Positions 42,610 to 51,875 of a stretch of 55,497 nucleotides of DNA are shown in pieces. Position 1 is the stretch's first letter. Every line of letters begins with the position of its first letter. The position numbers and the translations under genes were made by a program. The notes below the pieces were generated by a model that saw only the letters and a list, made by a program, of their open reading frames with translations, was not told the DNA's origin and did no database searches. The stretch is from positions 1 to 55,497 of the forward strand of contig CAZVLE010000056.1 of the NCBI GenBank assembly GCA_964627855.1, read 5' to 3'. Origin of the DNA: CAZVLE01 sp964627855. Its GTDB lineage: Bacteria > Bacillota > Dethiobacteria > DTU022.

Positions 42610-44310
42610 TTGAGCGACACCGCTTGGAAATTACCGCTGCTTAATTCATACACGGAAAAATGGGCTAAAGAACTCCCGGATAAACCGGCCTTGATTCAAC
42701 ACGAGGACGAAAAAACCATAACCTACAAAAAATTCAACAGCCTGGTCGACTTCTTCGCCCTGCGCCTGCTTGATATGGGCATCAGAAAGGGCGACCGCAT
42801 TGCAACCATGCTGGTCCTCATCCCCGAACATGTCATCCTCATGTACGCCTGCTTTAAGATCGGAGCCATCATTGCTCCGCTTGATGTTCGCCTCAAGGAA
42901 ATGGAAGTTGTACGCGACCTTGAAAAAATTAAACCGAAAGCCTTCTTTTTCCTTGGCAAAACACCGGTTATTGATTTCCGGGAAATGGGCAAGGCAGTCA
43001 GGGACAACTGTCCCTACGTTGAACACCTGGTCCAGTTCACACCGGACCCACAGCCCGGTGACCTGATCGAGGGAGCCATATCAATCACCGAGATGATGGC
43101 CAAGGGACGACTGATCGGTCTGAAGCTAAAAAATATTTTTACCCGTAACCTGGAAAAAGCCTATGCAAAAGTTGATACCAAGACACCGGCATTGATTATT
43201 TATACCACCGGCACGACCGGTGAGCCAAAACCAGCGGTCATGTGTCATGAAAATATTATCGTCCAAAATGAGGTCCTCAACCGGGGAGTCGGTCTTGACG
43301 GTAATAACATGGTCATGCTGGTCAACCTGCCGCCCAGCCATGTCGGTTGCGTAACAGAACAGCTCATGACTACCCTTTACCTGGGCGGAACAGCTGTCCT
43401 CTTGCGCATATTCGATCCAAAACTGACCCTGGAAGCCATTGAAAAATGGAAGGTGGGCATTTTCGGCCAGATTCCAACTCAGTTCCGCCTGGAATGGGCT
43501 TTGCCTGAATATAAAGATTACGACCTGAGCAGCTTAGAATATGCCATCTACGGAGGTTCGGCGGTCGATACGGTATTTCTCAGGCAGCTGGCAGAAATGG
43601 CCCCTAATTTCGGGACCGGTATCGGCATGACCGAAACGGCCGGTTTTTATACTTTCACTCCCAAGGGTATCTCAGTAGAGGAAATGGCCGGCCAGGTTGG
43701 CATGGCTTTCGAAGATCTGGCCCCGGTGACCATTCGCAAGCCTGTTCAGGAAGACGGTAGTGCCGGAGAGGAGCTGCCCGACGGTGAAATTGGAGAGATC
43801 TGTGTCAGCGGTCCAATAGTATTCCAGGGCTACTATAATATGCCCGAGGAAACAGACCGGGCTATCACCCGCGACGGCTGGCTGTACACCGGCGATCTCG
43901 GCTACTTCAAGGATATGGGTAGTTACAGGGCCCTTTACCTGGCCGGCAGGCAAAAATTCGTGATCAAGCAGAAGGGCTTCCAGGTATTTCCTGACGAAGT
44001 GCAGGATTTCATCGCCTCGTACCGTAAAGTCGATGTGGTCGATGTGGTTGGCATCAAGCACCGGGTTTTTGACGAAGGGATATTTGTCTTTGTCAGGCCG
44101 AAAAAAGGCGAGCAGCTTACCGTTGAGGAAATCATGGAGCACTGCAATGGAATCGCCTCTTATAAACGGCCCCAGCATGTTGAGGTATGGCCTGAAGACA
44201 AAGATTTTCCCCTGACCCGGGTTGCCAAGATCGACAAAAAAGAGCTGAAAATATTAGCTGAAACGATTGTCGAAGAACTGCGGAGCGCAGGTAAGTGGGA
44301 CACCAAATAA
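42610..44310 (+). CDS. ANL-family acyl-CoA synthetase
   Basis: AMP-forming CoA ligase, 566 residues. The core motifs are IIYTTGTTGEPKPAVM (phosphate loop), YAIYGGSAV, GIGMTETAGF (A5), GWLYTGDLGY (A7), and AGRQKFVIKQKGFQVFPDEV (A8), ending in LTRVAKIDKKEL with the catalytic lysine region. The acid substrate is unknown; the MaoC-like partner upstream suggests a short or medium-chain branched acid. TTG at 42610 has AGGAGGG 6 nt upstream and gives a natural start (SDTAWKLPLLN); the ATG at 42577 has none. Confidence 0.92.
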   Translation: MSDTAWKLPLLNSYTEKWAKELPDKPALIQHEDEKTITYKKFNSLVDFFALRLLDMGIRKGDRIATMLVLIPEHVILMYACFKIGAIIAPLDVRLKEMEVVRDLEKIKPKAFFFLGKTPVIDFREMGKAVRDNCPYVEHLVQFTPDPQPGDLIEGAISITEMMAKGRLIGLKLKNIFTRNLEKAYAKVDTKTPALIIYTTGTTGEPKPAVMCHENIIVQNEVLNRGVGLDGNNMVMLVNLPPSHVGCVTEQLMTTLYLGGTAVLLRIFDPKLTLEAIEKWKVGIFGQIPTQFRLEWALPEYKDYDLSSLEYAIYGGSAVDTVFLRQLAEMAPNFGTGIGMTETAGFYTFTPKGISVEEMAGQVGMAFEDLAPVTIRKPVQEDGSAGEELPDGEIGEICVSGPIVFQGYYNMPEETDRAITRDGWLYTGDLGYFKDMGSYRALYLAGRQKFVIKQKGFQVFPDEVQDFIASYRKVDVVDVVGIKHRVFDEGIFVFVRPKKGEQLTVEEIMEHCNGIASYKRPQHVEVWPEDKDFPLTRVAKIDKKELKILAETIVEELRSAGKWDTK

Positions 44311-44395
44311 TCGGAGCTTGTAGTTCGGATGTAAAGAGTTAAGGAACCAGGGTGTCGGGAGAGTTTTCTTCCGGCCCCTTTTCATTTTCCAACTG

Positions 44396-45478
44396 TCATT
44401 GATAACTTCTTAGCATTTGGTCCATCCCGGCAGTGGTGCGAATTTCTCCATCCGGCATAACCCAGAGAGCTTCAAGTCCGATAATACTTTCTGCCAGGGC
44501 CAGGCTTTCTTTGTAGTCAAGTAAGAATAGCGCTGTAGACATAAAGTCGGCAACCCCTGAATCTTTAGCTACCACTGTTACCGCCCTGTAATAGACGGCG
44601 GGCATCAGGGTCTGCGGGTCAATCAGGTGGTGAATCACTTCACCATCAACAACATAATAACGCTGGTAATCACCACTGGTATCAACGCTACCTTCAGTTA
44701 TGTAGATCACATCGAGTAGTTTTTCGCTGCCGCCAAAAATTGAAGCCCGGGGATCCTGCACACCCACACCCCAGTGCTCACGATCTTCAGTAAGTGGCAG
44801 ACCGATAGTCCTGATGTTTCCTCCGGCGCTGATTATAGCCGAGCGTAAACCCTTTTGTTCAACTTCCCTTGCCACCAGTTCCAGGGCAAATCCTTTCGCA
44901 ACAGCTCCCACATCGATGCTCATGCCCCGATCGGGCAGGAAAACCGTCTTTTGCTCAAGATCAATAATAACCCGCTCAAGGTCGCTGGCACCGGCAGCTT
45001 CATGCAGCAAATCCAAAGGCGGAAGAGTAGCTTTTTCCGGATCGTAATAAGCATCTTCGCGATAACGATGCCAGATTGCCAGCACAGGCCCCATCGCTAT
45101 ATTGACCGACCCGCCTGTTCGCTGTGACCATTGCTTCGAAAAGAGAAGCAGGTCTATAATATCCTCGTCAACTGCCACCGGATTGATCCCGGCCTGATCA
45201 TTGACTGTTTTCAGGTTATTAATCCCTTCATAATCATTATAGATATCGTAGAGGCGATGCAGCTCCTGCAAACGTTGATGAATAAAACTAAAATAAGCGT
45301 CAAACTGTTCCTCATCTTCGGTGTAGGCGACAACCCGAACCAGGGTATCGAAGCTGTCGAGGATGCTGGCCGAATACCTGTTATACTGCTTTCCACCATT
45401 GCCCGTGCAGCCGTACCATATGAGGAGCACTGTAACTAAAACAAGCAGAACGTTTCTTTTCATTATATTGTTGTTCAT
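44396..45478 (-). CDS. apbE: ApbE-like FAD:protein FMN transferase lipoprotein
   Basis: Membrane-anchored flavin transferase, 360 residues, that attaches FMN to a Ser/Thr of partner proteins such as Rnf or NqrC subunits. Lipoprotein signal with Cys24 (IWYGC). ApbE motifs: NRYSASILDSFDTLVRV near the N-terminus, GGSVNIAMGPVLAIWHRYRED, MSIDVGAVAKGFALE, SAIISAGGNIRTIG and STALFLLDYKESLALAE. An intercistronic hairpin separates it from the two-repeat lipoprotein gene upstream on the same strand; co-expression is likely, and that lipoprotein could be the flavinylation target or a sensor. Confidence 0.92.
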   Translation of the reverse strand: MNNNIMKRNVLLVLVTVLLIWYGCTGNGGKQYNRYSASILDSFDTLVRVVAYTEDEEQFDAYFSFIHQRLQELHRLYDIYNDYEGINNLKTVNDQAGINPVAVDEDIIDLLLFSKQWSQRTGGSVNIAMGPVLAIWHRYREDAYYDPEKATLPPLDLLHEAAGASDLERVIIDLEQKTVFLPDRGMSIDVGAVAKGFALELVAREVEQKGLRSAIISAGGNIRTIGLPLTEDREHWGVGVQDPRASIFGGSEKLLDVIYITEGSVDTSGDYQRYYVVDGEVIHHLIDPQTLMPAVYYRAVTVVAKDSGVADFMSTALFLLDYKESLALAESIIGLEALWVMPDGEIRTTAGMDQMLRSYQ

Positions 45479-45528
45479 CTGTTAAGCTCAACTCCGAACC
45501 TGACCGGGTTATCAATGCCAGAGGGATC

Positions 45529-45559
45529 GGGGGCATCCCGGTAATCCCGGGATGCCCCC
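45529..45559. repeat. 13-bp intercistronic inverted repeat
   Basis: GGGGGCATCCCGG (45529-45541) and CCGGGATGCCCCC (45547-45559) form a perfect 13-bp stem with a 5-nt loop. It lies between the repeat lipoprotein gene and apbE on the minus strand. No T-run follows on either strand, so it is more likely a processing/stability hairpin than a terminator. Confidence 0.85.
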
Positions 45560-45602
45560 TGAAAATACAGACCTTCTTTAAAGGATAAATATTCTATGAC
45601 GT

Positions 45603-46703
45603 TTAGTTTATATTTTCGGTAGCCTTCTCAAAGACACTCAAATAATCGGCAACGCTTATTGTCACTGCCGTTACCAGGTCAGGATCTCCCGGAGCATTGT
45701 TTTCATCGAGATCCATAGCTAGAATTTGATCCCATGTTTTGCCTACCATCCATTCCTCCAGGGCGGCAATCTGTTCGTCCCATTCTTTTTCAATGCCTGA
45801 AGCCCTGAGCATGCCATACTCATTGCCCAGTTCTTTCTTGGTCAGGTACTGACCGGCCCGGTCGGAAACAACCTGTCCTTCGGCATCGAATTCAACCCTG
45901 GTCTGGGCTGTATCAATCAGAACGCCATGGATCGTCGAATCAGCAGCAGAAACAAAGCCGACTATAACTGTATCAACCTGGGCCATTGGCAGTATTTCCG
46001 TATCATTAGCCAATGTGTAACCTACAGAACGGTCAATCGAAACATCAGTGCCAAAACCGATAATCTGAGCGCCAGGTTCAACTGAAACCGCATTATTATA
46101 GGCTTTTTCAAGGGCACTGATATAATCAGTTACAGCTATTGTAACCATTGTAGCGAGATCGGGATCGTCAGGCGCCCCACCTTCGGTCAAGTCAAGGGCT
46201 TTGATTTCATCTACCGTCCGGCCGATCATCCAAATTTTCAGATCCACAATCTGCTCATCCCATTCCGCACCAATTCCGGAGGCGGCACGCATGCCGTAAT
46301 CGTCGCCCAGTTCTTTTTTAGTTTTAATCTCTGCCGTTAAATCGGAAGTAACCTGAAGATCTTCATCAAAATTAACCCTGGTCTGGGCCGCATCAATAAA
46401 CAGGTTGGCTACCCTGCCTTCGCCGTCGAAAGCGGCAACCACAATCACGTTATCTACCTGGGCTATGGGCATGATTTCATTTTCGGGGTCATAATCAAGC
46501 GAACGATTTATGGAAGTAACAACACCCATCCCCAATGTAGAAAATGCAGCATCACCAGGGTCAGGCGCCGGCACTTCTTCGTCCGAAACCGCTTCCTCGG
46601 AAACCTCCTCTTCCGGCACTTGATCATCCGGAGCTTCACCACAACCTGCAATCATCACTAATGCCATAATCAAAACCAGCAATAAAAACAATCTTTTATT
46701 CAA
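45603..46703 (-). CDS. Two-repeat lipoprotein, FMN-binding-protein-like
   Basis: A 366-residue lipoprotein: signal peptide with Cys21 (VMIAGC), an acidic linker (VPEEEVSEEAVSDEEVP), then two homologous units of about 145 residues. Each contains IMPIAQVDNVIVVAAFD/ILPMAQVDTVIVGFVS, IDAAQTRVNFD/IDTAQTRVEFD, KKELGDDYGMRAASGIGAEWDEQI/KKELGNEYGMLRASGIEKEW, and a closing ADYLS/TDYIS helix. The architecture resembles clostridial extracellular FMN-binding-type proteins found beside ApbE. The usual ApbE acceptor motif (D/N-x-x-T/S-G-A-T) is not clearly present; MRAASGIG and LRASGIE are the nearest. It has its own promoter. Confidence 0.75.
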   Translation of the reverse strand: MNKRLFLLLVLIMALVMIAGCGEAPDDQVPEEEVSEEAVSDEEVPAPDPGDAAFSTLGMGVVTSINRSLDYDPENEIMPIAQVDNVIVVAAFDGEGRVANLFIDAAQTRVNFDEDLQVTSDLTAEIKTKKELGDDYGMRAASGIGAEWDEQIVDLKIWMIGRTVDEIKALDLTEGGAPDDPDLATMVTIAVTDYISALEKAYNNAVSVEPGAQIIGFGTDVSIDRSVGYTLANDTEILPMAQVDTVIVGFVSAADSTIHGVLIDTAQTRVEFDAEGQVVSDRAGQYLTKKELGNEYGMLRASGIEKEWDEQIAALEEWMVGKTWDQILAMDLDENNAPGDPDLVTAVTISVADYLSVFEKATENIN

Positions 46704-46794
46704 AACAATTCCCCTCCTAACTAATTAATCATCTAGAGACACCTTTAAAATCATGGCTGTAAATAATTATTTCTACCGATTTACTATAATATAT

Positions 46795-46823
46795 ATTATA
46801 CTAAATTACTTCACTTCGATCAA
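46795..46823 (-). promoter_or_regulatory. Promoter of the two-repeat lipoprotein gene
   Basis: On the minus strand TTGATC (46823-46818), 17-nt spacer, TATAAT (46800-46795), 92 nt before the start codon. Confidence 0.7.
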
Positions 46824-47019
46824 ATAATACTTTACAGGTTAAATGCTAAACCTTCAATTTCCCGTAAACATCAGTATATGCCTTTAGTTTAAACCTCCCT
46901 TACCCTATAGTGAGCCTGAGACGGCAATAAATAGGGCGATACCAGTCAATCGATCAGTAAAACCCGACCGGCAATAACACCCAAATAGACGTAATATTAT
47001 CTCAACAGAGTTGATCATC

Positions 47020-47048
47020 TTGCTTAATCGATAAAGACAAGCTATAAT
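47020..47048 (+). promoter_or_regulatory. Promoter of the dicluster ferredoxin gene
   Basis: TTGCTT (47020-47025), 17-nt spacer, TATAAT (47043-47048), 40 nt before the ATG. Confidence 0.65.
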
Positions 47049-47087
47049 CTAATTATTATAATATTAACATATATAGAGGATGCTGTC

Positions 47088-47294
47088 ATGTCAAATAAAA
47101 TATTATCCCTGAATTATAACAAGTGTGATCCTGAAAAATGCAATAACGGTTACTGCCTGGCTGCTCATGCATGCCCGCTGAAAATTATTGAGCAGGAAGA
47201 ACGTTCTGCCTACCCCTTTGCCGGCTCTTCAATTTGCAAGGGCTGTGCCAAATGCGTAAACGCCTGCCCCATGGAAGCGATACACCTGACCTGA
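47088..47294 (+). CDS. Small 2[4Fe-4S] ferredoxin
   Basis: A 68-residue electron carrier with eight or more cysteines: a loose N-terminal set Cys13, Cys18, Cys23 and Cys29 (CDPEKC, NNGYC, ACP) and a classical CKGCAKCVNACP motif at the C-terminus. Two 4Fe-4S clusters are likely; the spacing of the first is unusual for bacterial ferredoxins and resembles the Fe-S N-terminus of ABCE1/RLI proteins. ATG at 47088 has GAGGA 8 nt upstream. It has its own promoter and is followed by a 160-nt gap before the saccharopine-dehydrogenase-like gene. Confidence 0.9.
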   Translation: MSNKILSLNYNKCDPEKCNNGYCLAAHACPLKIIEQEERSAYPFAGSSICKGCAKCVNACPMEAIHLT

Positions 47295-47453
47295 GCACTT
47301 AATAGCCCTGTCAGCCATATTTTCTGTCGCTGCCTGGCAGATACACAGCTAAACTGCCGGAGCTCTATTGCCTCTTTACCGTTCAAAGATTACAATAAGA
47401 GAGGATTATCAAGCCACTGTATTTGCAATGGCTGAAAAATACGGAGGGATATA

Positions 47454-48728
47454 ATGAAGTTACTAATTATCGGAGCAGGCGGTGTGGGGCAATCGGCGGC
47501 CATGATCATCAAGCGGGCAGGTGACAGAAGCTCCTGGGCAGAAAAAATCGTCATGGCAGATTACAACTATGCCCGGGCTGAAGAAGTGGTAAAAATGTGC
47601 AATGATTCCCGTTTCGTCGCGGAAAAAATCGACGCATCAGACACAGAAAACATCAAAACAGTATTGAAAAAGCATGGCATTAATTTCGTCATGAATGCGG
47701 TTGAACCAGTGTTTAACGAAACTATCTTTGATACCTGCTTTGACAGTGATGTAGGCTACCTCGACTGTGCCATGACTCTTTCCAAACGGCATCCGGAAAA
47801 ACCGTTCGAACTGGCCCACATCAAGCTGGGCGACTACCAGTTTGCCAAGCATGAAGCCTGGCAAAAAGCCGGTCGCATGGCCATAGTCGGCTCAGGCGTC
47901 GAGCCCGGCATGGCTGATGTATTTGCCCGTTATGCAGAAAAACACCTTTTTGATACCATCGATGAGGTAAACATCAGGGACGGCGACAACTATACCATCC
48001 CCGGTCATGAAGGTGTCGCATTCGGCTTTTCTATCTGGACCACCATCGAGGAATGCCTTAACCCCCCGGTTGTCTGGGAAAAAGAGCGCGGCTGGTTTAC
48101 AACCGAACCTTTTTCCGAACCGGAAATCTTTTCATTTCCCGGTGGCATCGGTGACGTGGAAGTTATTAACGTAGAGCATGAAGAAGTGATGCTGGTACCG
48201 AGAGTGATTGACTGCAACAGGGTCACTTTTAAATACGGCGTTCCTCCTGAGATGAGAACTTTACTATTAAACCTGCAGGAATGCGGGATGGACGATGCCG
48301 AAAGGAAGATCAAAGTTGGCGACAGTGAAATAACCCCCCGCGACTTCCTGGTCAAGGTTGTGCCAAACCCACTCGAGTTGGCTCCTAAAATGATCGGTAA
48401 AGGCTGTGCCGGAACCTGGGTGACCGGGACCAAGAATGGGAAGAGCAGATCTGTTTACCTCTACCAGGTTGCCGACAACCAGGAATGTTTTAAAAAGTAC
48501 GGCACCAATTCAGTAGTAGCCCAGACGGCGGTAGGACCGGTTATCATGCTCGAGCTAGTTGCCAAAGGCATCTGGGATCTTAAAGGTGTGCATGGCCCGG
48601 AGTCTTTTGATCCCGATCCTTTCGTTGAAAGGTTAGCCGCTTATGAGTTTCCGGCAGGCCTGCAGGAAAAAGATTCCCAGTATGCCGAGATGGTCAACGA
48701 AGAAAGAATTATTGAGCCTTTAAAATAA
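47454..48728 (+). CDS. Saccharopine dehydrogenase-family oxidoreductase
   Basis: NAD(P)-dependent protein, 424 residues. N-terminal Rossmann motif LLIIGAGGVGQSAAM, then KIVMADYNYARAEEVV for the adenosine ribose, VMNAVEPVFNETIFDTCF and YLDCAM, and VGSGVEPGMADVFARYA at the start of the catalytic domain. This is the pattern of lysine-forming saccharopine dehydrogenase, carboxynorspermidine dehydrogenase and related enzymes; the substrate is undetermined. ATG at 47454 has GGAGGG 8 nt upstream. A terminator follows it directly. Confidence 0.88.
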   Translation: MKLLIIGAGGVGQSAAMIIKRAGDRSSWAEKIVMADYNYARAEEVVKMCNDSRFVAEKIDASDTENIKTVLKKHGINFVMNAVEPVFNETIFDTCFDSDVGYLDCAMTLSKRHPEKPFELAHIKLGDYQFAKHEAWQKAGRMAIVGSGVEPGMADVFARYAEKHLFDTIDEVNIRDGDNYTIPGHEGVAFGFSIWTTIEECLNPPVVWEKERGWFTTEPFSEPEIFSFPGGIGDVEVINVEHEEVMLVPRVIDCNRVTFKYGVPPEMRTLLLNLQECGMDDAERKIKVGDSEITPRDFLVKVVPNPLELAPKMIGKGCAGTWVTGTKNGKSRSVYLYQVADNQECFKKYGTNSVVAQTAVGPVIMLELVAKGIWDLKGVHGPESFDPDPFVERLAAYEFPAGLQEKDSQYAEMVNEERIIEPLK

Positions 48729-48751
48729 GTGATTTACAAAACACTAATAGG

Positions 48752-48785
48752 CCGGTAGTAATCATTCTACCGGTCTTTATTTTAA
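48752..48785 (+). terminator. Rho-independent terminator after the saccharopine dehydrogenase-like gene
   Basis: CCGGTAG (48752-48758) and CTACCGG (48767-48773) around an 8-nt loop, then TCTTTATTTTAA. Confidence 0.85.
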
Positions 48786-48891
48786 TATTTTGATCGCTGT
48801 TCCAAAAAAACTATCATCACCACTCCTTGTAATCAGGAAGGTAACTTATACCACGTTGCAGAATTAAGGTAAAAAGAGAGGAGTGATAGCG

Positions 48892-49344
48892 GTGAAAATT
48901 CTTGTCTGCATCGATGGCTCGGCTAACAGTCTTAAATGCGCGGAAGTGACGGCCCGTATGGTGGAAGACCTGGCTTTTAATGAAGTTGCCTTTATTTATG
49001 TTCATGACAGCAGCCAGTTTTTCCCCGATTACTGGCAGGGCAAATACCCTTTTACGACTGAAGAAGAAAAACAGTTTAAAAATCTTAACAAGAGAATCTC
49101 AGAAGAACATAAAAAGGTTTTCGCCGATGCCTTGAAATACTTCGAAAATCAGGACTTTGCGGTAGATACCATCTTAAAGGTTGGCCACGCTGCAGAAGTG
49201 ATCGCCGAAGAAGCCGAAAAGGGTAGCTATGACCTGGTTGTTATTGGCAGAAGAGGAACCGGCGGAGTTAAAAAGCTTTTTATGGGCAGTGTGAGCAGCT
49301 CAGTGTTACAGCTGATCAAAAACAATATCCTAATCGTTAAATAA
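48892..49344 (+). CDS. Universal stress protein (UspA family)
   Basis: A 150-residue alpha/beta nucleotide-binding protein. N-terminal ILVCIDGSANSLKCAEVTARM and the ATP-binding pattern VIGRRGTGGVKKLFMGSVSSSVLQ (G-2x-G-9x-G-S) near the C-terminus show an ATP-binding type Usp. GTG at 48892 is used, with AGAGAGGAG 8 nt upstream; the GTG at 48883 overlaps that site. Monocistronic; a strong stem-loop follows. Confidence 0.93.
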   Translation: MKILVCIDGSANSLKCAEVTARMVEDLAFNEVAFIYVHDSSQFFPDYWQGKYPFTTEEEKQFKNLNKRISEEHKKVFADALKYFENQDFAVDTILKVGHAAEVIAEEAEKGSYDLVVIGRRGTGGVKKLFMGSVSSSVLQLIKNNILIVK

Positions 49345-49379
49345 GACGCTGGACAGGGCAGGCAACCCTGTTCAGCGTC
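49345..49379. terminator. 14-bp stem-loop between convergent usp and glpX genes
   Basis: GACGCTGGACAGGG (49345-49358) pairs fully (one G-T) with CCCTGTTCAGCGTC (49366-49379) around a 7-nt loop. It starts right after the usp stop codon and sits 30 nt from the glpX stop. There is no T-tract, so if it terminates it does so weakly; transcript 3' protection is an alternative. Confidence 0.6.
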
Positions 49380-49408
49380 AACTTATAAAGATTATTATAA
49401 CAAGCCTT

Positions 49409-50395
49409 TTAGCTATTGCACCCAATATCCTTGGCCACAAAACGCGGTTTTCGTTCGAGTTTGTGGACGGCATGGACATTGCGAATAGTCTTGGTTACTC
49501 CACGCATAACCAGAGAGTTGGTTTCGGCCGTCTGCCCACGATAACGCACGCCACTGAGCATATCTCCGTCTGTAATACCCGTGGCGGCAAAAAATAGATC
49601 CTCGCCCAGGGCAAGGTCTTCCAGCATCAGGATCTTGAAGGGATCTACATCACCAGGCTTTATTTCCTGCTTTTCGCTGCTCTCATCCCTGGGTATCAGG
49701 CGGCACTGCATGTCTCCACCCAGTATCTTCAGGGCTACGGCAGCAAGAACTCCTTCCGGTGCCCCCCCGATACCAAACAATATATCAACCCCTGAAGAAT
49801 CAATCGCAGTAGCAATGGCCGCTGAAACATCACCGTCGCTGATCAGCTTAACTCTTGCTCCGGCAGCACGTATTTCAGCAATAACTTCTGCATGACGGGG
49901 GCGATCCAGGATAATCGCCGTCAAATCACGGACATCTCGATCCAACGCCCGGGCAACAGCCTTGAGATTATCTTCAACCGAAGCATCCAGATCTATACAC
50001 CCGCGTGCTTTAGGTCCAACAGCAATTTTGTCCATGTAAAAAAAGTCCGGCGCTTTGAGCAGGCAGCCCTCCGGCGCTACAGCTACCACCGCGAGAGCAT
50101 TGGGCAGCCCTTTAGCTACAAGATTTGTTCCTTCCAGAGGATCGACGGCTACATCAACACGTGGTTCTTCGCCAATACCGACTTTTTCCCCTATGTAGAG
50201 CATGGGTGCCTCATCTTTTTCACCTTCACCGATTACAACGGTACCATTAATGTGTACAGTGTCAAAAACAGCCCGCATGGCGTCAACGGCAGCCTGATCT
50301 GCCGCTTCTTTATCTCCACGCCCCATCAGGCGTCCCGATGCCAGGGCAGCTGCTTCAGTGACCCGGACAAATTCCAGAGACAATTCCCTTTCCAC
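49409..50395 (-). CDS. glpX: Class II fructose-1,6-bisphosphatase
   Basis: Gluconeogenic phosphatase, 328 residues, converting fructose-1,6-bisphosphate to fructose-6-phosphate with a divalent metal. Signatures: VIGEGEKDEAPMLYIGE, VDVAVDPLEGTNLVAKG (metal and phosphate site), VILDRPRHAEVIAEIRAAGARVKLISDGD, and FGIGGAPEGVLAAVALK. The length is normal for GlpX. GTG at 50395 has GGGAGGG 7 nt upstream. It follows arginine deiminase by 81 nt on the same strand and may be co-transcribed. Confidence 0.96.
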   Translation of the reverse strand: MERELSLEFVRVTEAAALASGRLMGRGDKEAADQAAVDAMRAVFDTVHINGTVVIGEGEKDEAPMLYIGEKVGIGEEPRVDVAVDPLEGTNLVAKGLPNALAVVAVAPEGCLLKAPDFFYMDKIAVGPKARGCIDLDASVEDNLKAVARALDRDVRDLTAIILDRPRHAEVIAEIRAAGARVKLISDGDVSAAIATAIDSSGVDILFGIGGAPEGVLAAVALKILGGDMQCRLIPRDESSEKQEIKPGDVDPFKILMLEDLALGEDLFFAATGITDGDMLSGVRYRGQTAETNSLVMRGVTKTIRNVHAVHKLERKPRFVAKDIGCNS

Positions 50396-50476
50396 TGCTT
50401 AACCCTCCCTATGTTCTTGATCAGATTGGAAAATAAGCCTCAAATTGCTAATAAATCACACTTACTGCTAAACAAA

Positions 50477-51694
50477 TCAAATTGCTTCGCGATCCAAGGG
50501 CATGCTCATGCAACGCGGTCCACCCCTGCCCCGTACCAGTTCTGAGCCGTCAATTTCAATCACATCAACTCCGTATTTACACAGGGTTTCATTAGTTGCT
50601 TCGTTACGGTCATAACAGACGACGGTTCCCGGCTTGATTGCCAGGGTATTCGTGCTGTCTCCCCACTGTTCACGGGCGGCAGTAATTTCATCGTTAGCGC
50701 CCGAGTAGATAATTTCTACACTTTTCAGGTTAAGCGCTTTGCGCAATGCTCCCTGCAGGCTGTAACCGTTACTGGCCTCAACACGGTTACTTTTACCCTT
50801 TTCCAGCCAGTAGACGTTTATGTTATCCCTGATGCCCGGATACATCAAAAACTTATCCCGATCGACCATGGTAAAGACTGTATCAAGGTGCATATAGGCC
50901 CGTTTTGTTGGCACCTGGATTACAACAATTTGTTTGAACAGTTCCTTGTCGACCAGGTACTTATGGGCAACCCACTCAATAGCTTCTTCCGTTGTTCTTT
51001 CACTAAGACCGACCATCAGGCTGTCCCGGTTTAGAACAAAGACATCGCCACCTTCAATCCCGTAGGGAATCTCTTCATGGAAGGCCAGGTCCACATCCTT
51101 AAAAAGACGGTGATACTTCTGAATCATCCGCAAAAATATTGTCTCCAACCTGCGAGCCGGTAAAAACATACTGCTTACCTGCAACTTTTCTCCCAGCATC
51201 GAACCATGATCTCTGGTAAAGTACATGTTCGGCAACGGGGCCAGGTAGAAGGGGTAACTGTCAAGAGTGAGATCACTTAAGGTGCGGTATCTTTTTAAAT
51301 GCTGTACATCATGCTTGGAGAGGCCGGCGATAATGGTGGAAACCAGCTGTTCAGGGGGCAGTTCGTTGAGGTAATTATAAATAGCATCGAGAACCTCGGG
51401 CTCAATCAGGGGGCTCGCTTTAAGATGCCTCTTGATTAGCTCACTTTTCACTTCCCCATCATCAACAATATCCTTCAGCAGCTGATCGACATAAAACACC
51501 TGTACGCCATTGTCAAGTAGCGCCTGGGCAAAACCATCGTGCTCAACCTTGGCCTTGGCCAGCCAGGGAATCTCATCAAATAGCAGGTCTTCCAGATACC
51601 TGGGCGTCAAATTGGTCAGTTCCAATCCCGGCCTGTGAAGCAAAACCTTTTTCAATTGCCCTATTTCCGACCATACCTGCATAGATTCTTTCAC
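50477..51694 (-). CDS. arcA: Arginine deiminase
   Basis: Hydrolyses L-arginine to citrulline and ammonia, the first step of the arginine deiminase energy pathway, 405 residues. Guanidine-modifying motifs: LPNMYFTRDHGSMLGEKL, GIEGGDVFVL, the catalytic His in MHLDTVFTMVD and the nucleophile Cys395 in PRCMSMPL. GTG at 51694 has GGAGGG about 7 nt upstream. The pathway partners arcB and arcC are not in the window; the YfcC-type transporter might supply arginine. Cytoplasmic. Confidence 0.97.
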   Translation of the reverse strand: MKESMQVWSEIGQLKKVLLHRPGLELTNLTPRYLEDLLFDEIPWLAKAKVEHDGFAQALLDNGVQVFYVDQLLKDIVDDGEVKSELIKRHLKASPLIEPEVLDAIYNYLNELPPEQLVSTIIAGLSKHDVQHLKRYRTLSDLTLDSYPFYLAPLPNMYFTRDHGSMLGEKLQVSSMFLPARRLETIFLRMIQKYHRLFKDVDLAFHEEIPYGIEGGDVFVLNRDSLMVGLSERTTEEAIEWVAHKYLVDKELFKQIVVIQVPTKRAYMHLDTVFTMVDRDKFLMYPGIRDNINVYWLEKGKSNRVEASNGYSLQGALRKALNLKSVEIIYSGANDEITAAREQWGDSTNTLAIKPGTVVCYDRNEATNETLCKYGVDVIEIDGSELVRGRGGPRCMSMPLDREAI

Positions 51695-51875
51695 CTTAGT
51701 CCCTCCCCCATCCTATTTTCAAATTATTATTAATATATTCGCTCATTATCAGCCAATTACCTGTATTCCAGGCAGAGTTATTTACACAATTCATCACATG
51801 CTTGCAATTAACTGGTCTCTATGATAGGGTTAGAACGATATTAAGCGGAGCATACTTAAACAAAACGATGAAAGT

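Larger units (their letters stand above)
46704..47087. other. 384-nt AT-rich divergent intergenic region
   Basis: It contains no gene that can be supported. A promoter for the lipoprotein (minus) and one for the ferredoxin (plus) are recognised at its two ends; nothing else stands out in the middle (46830-47015). Confidence 0.6.
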
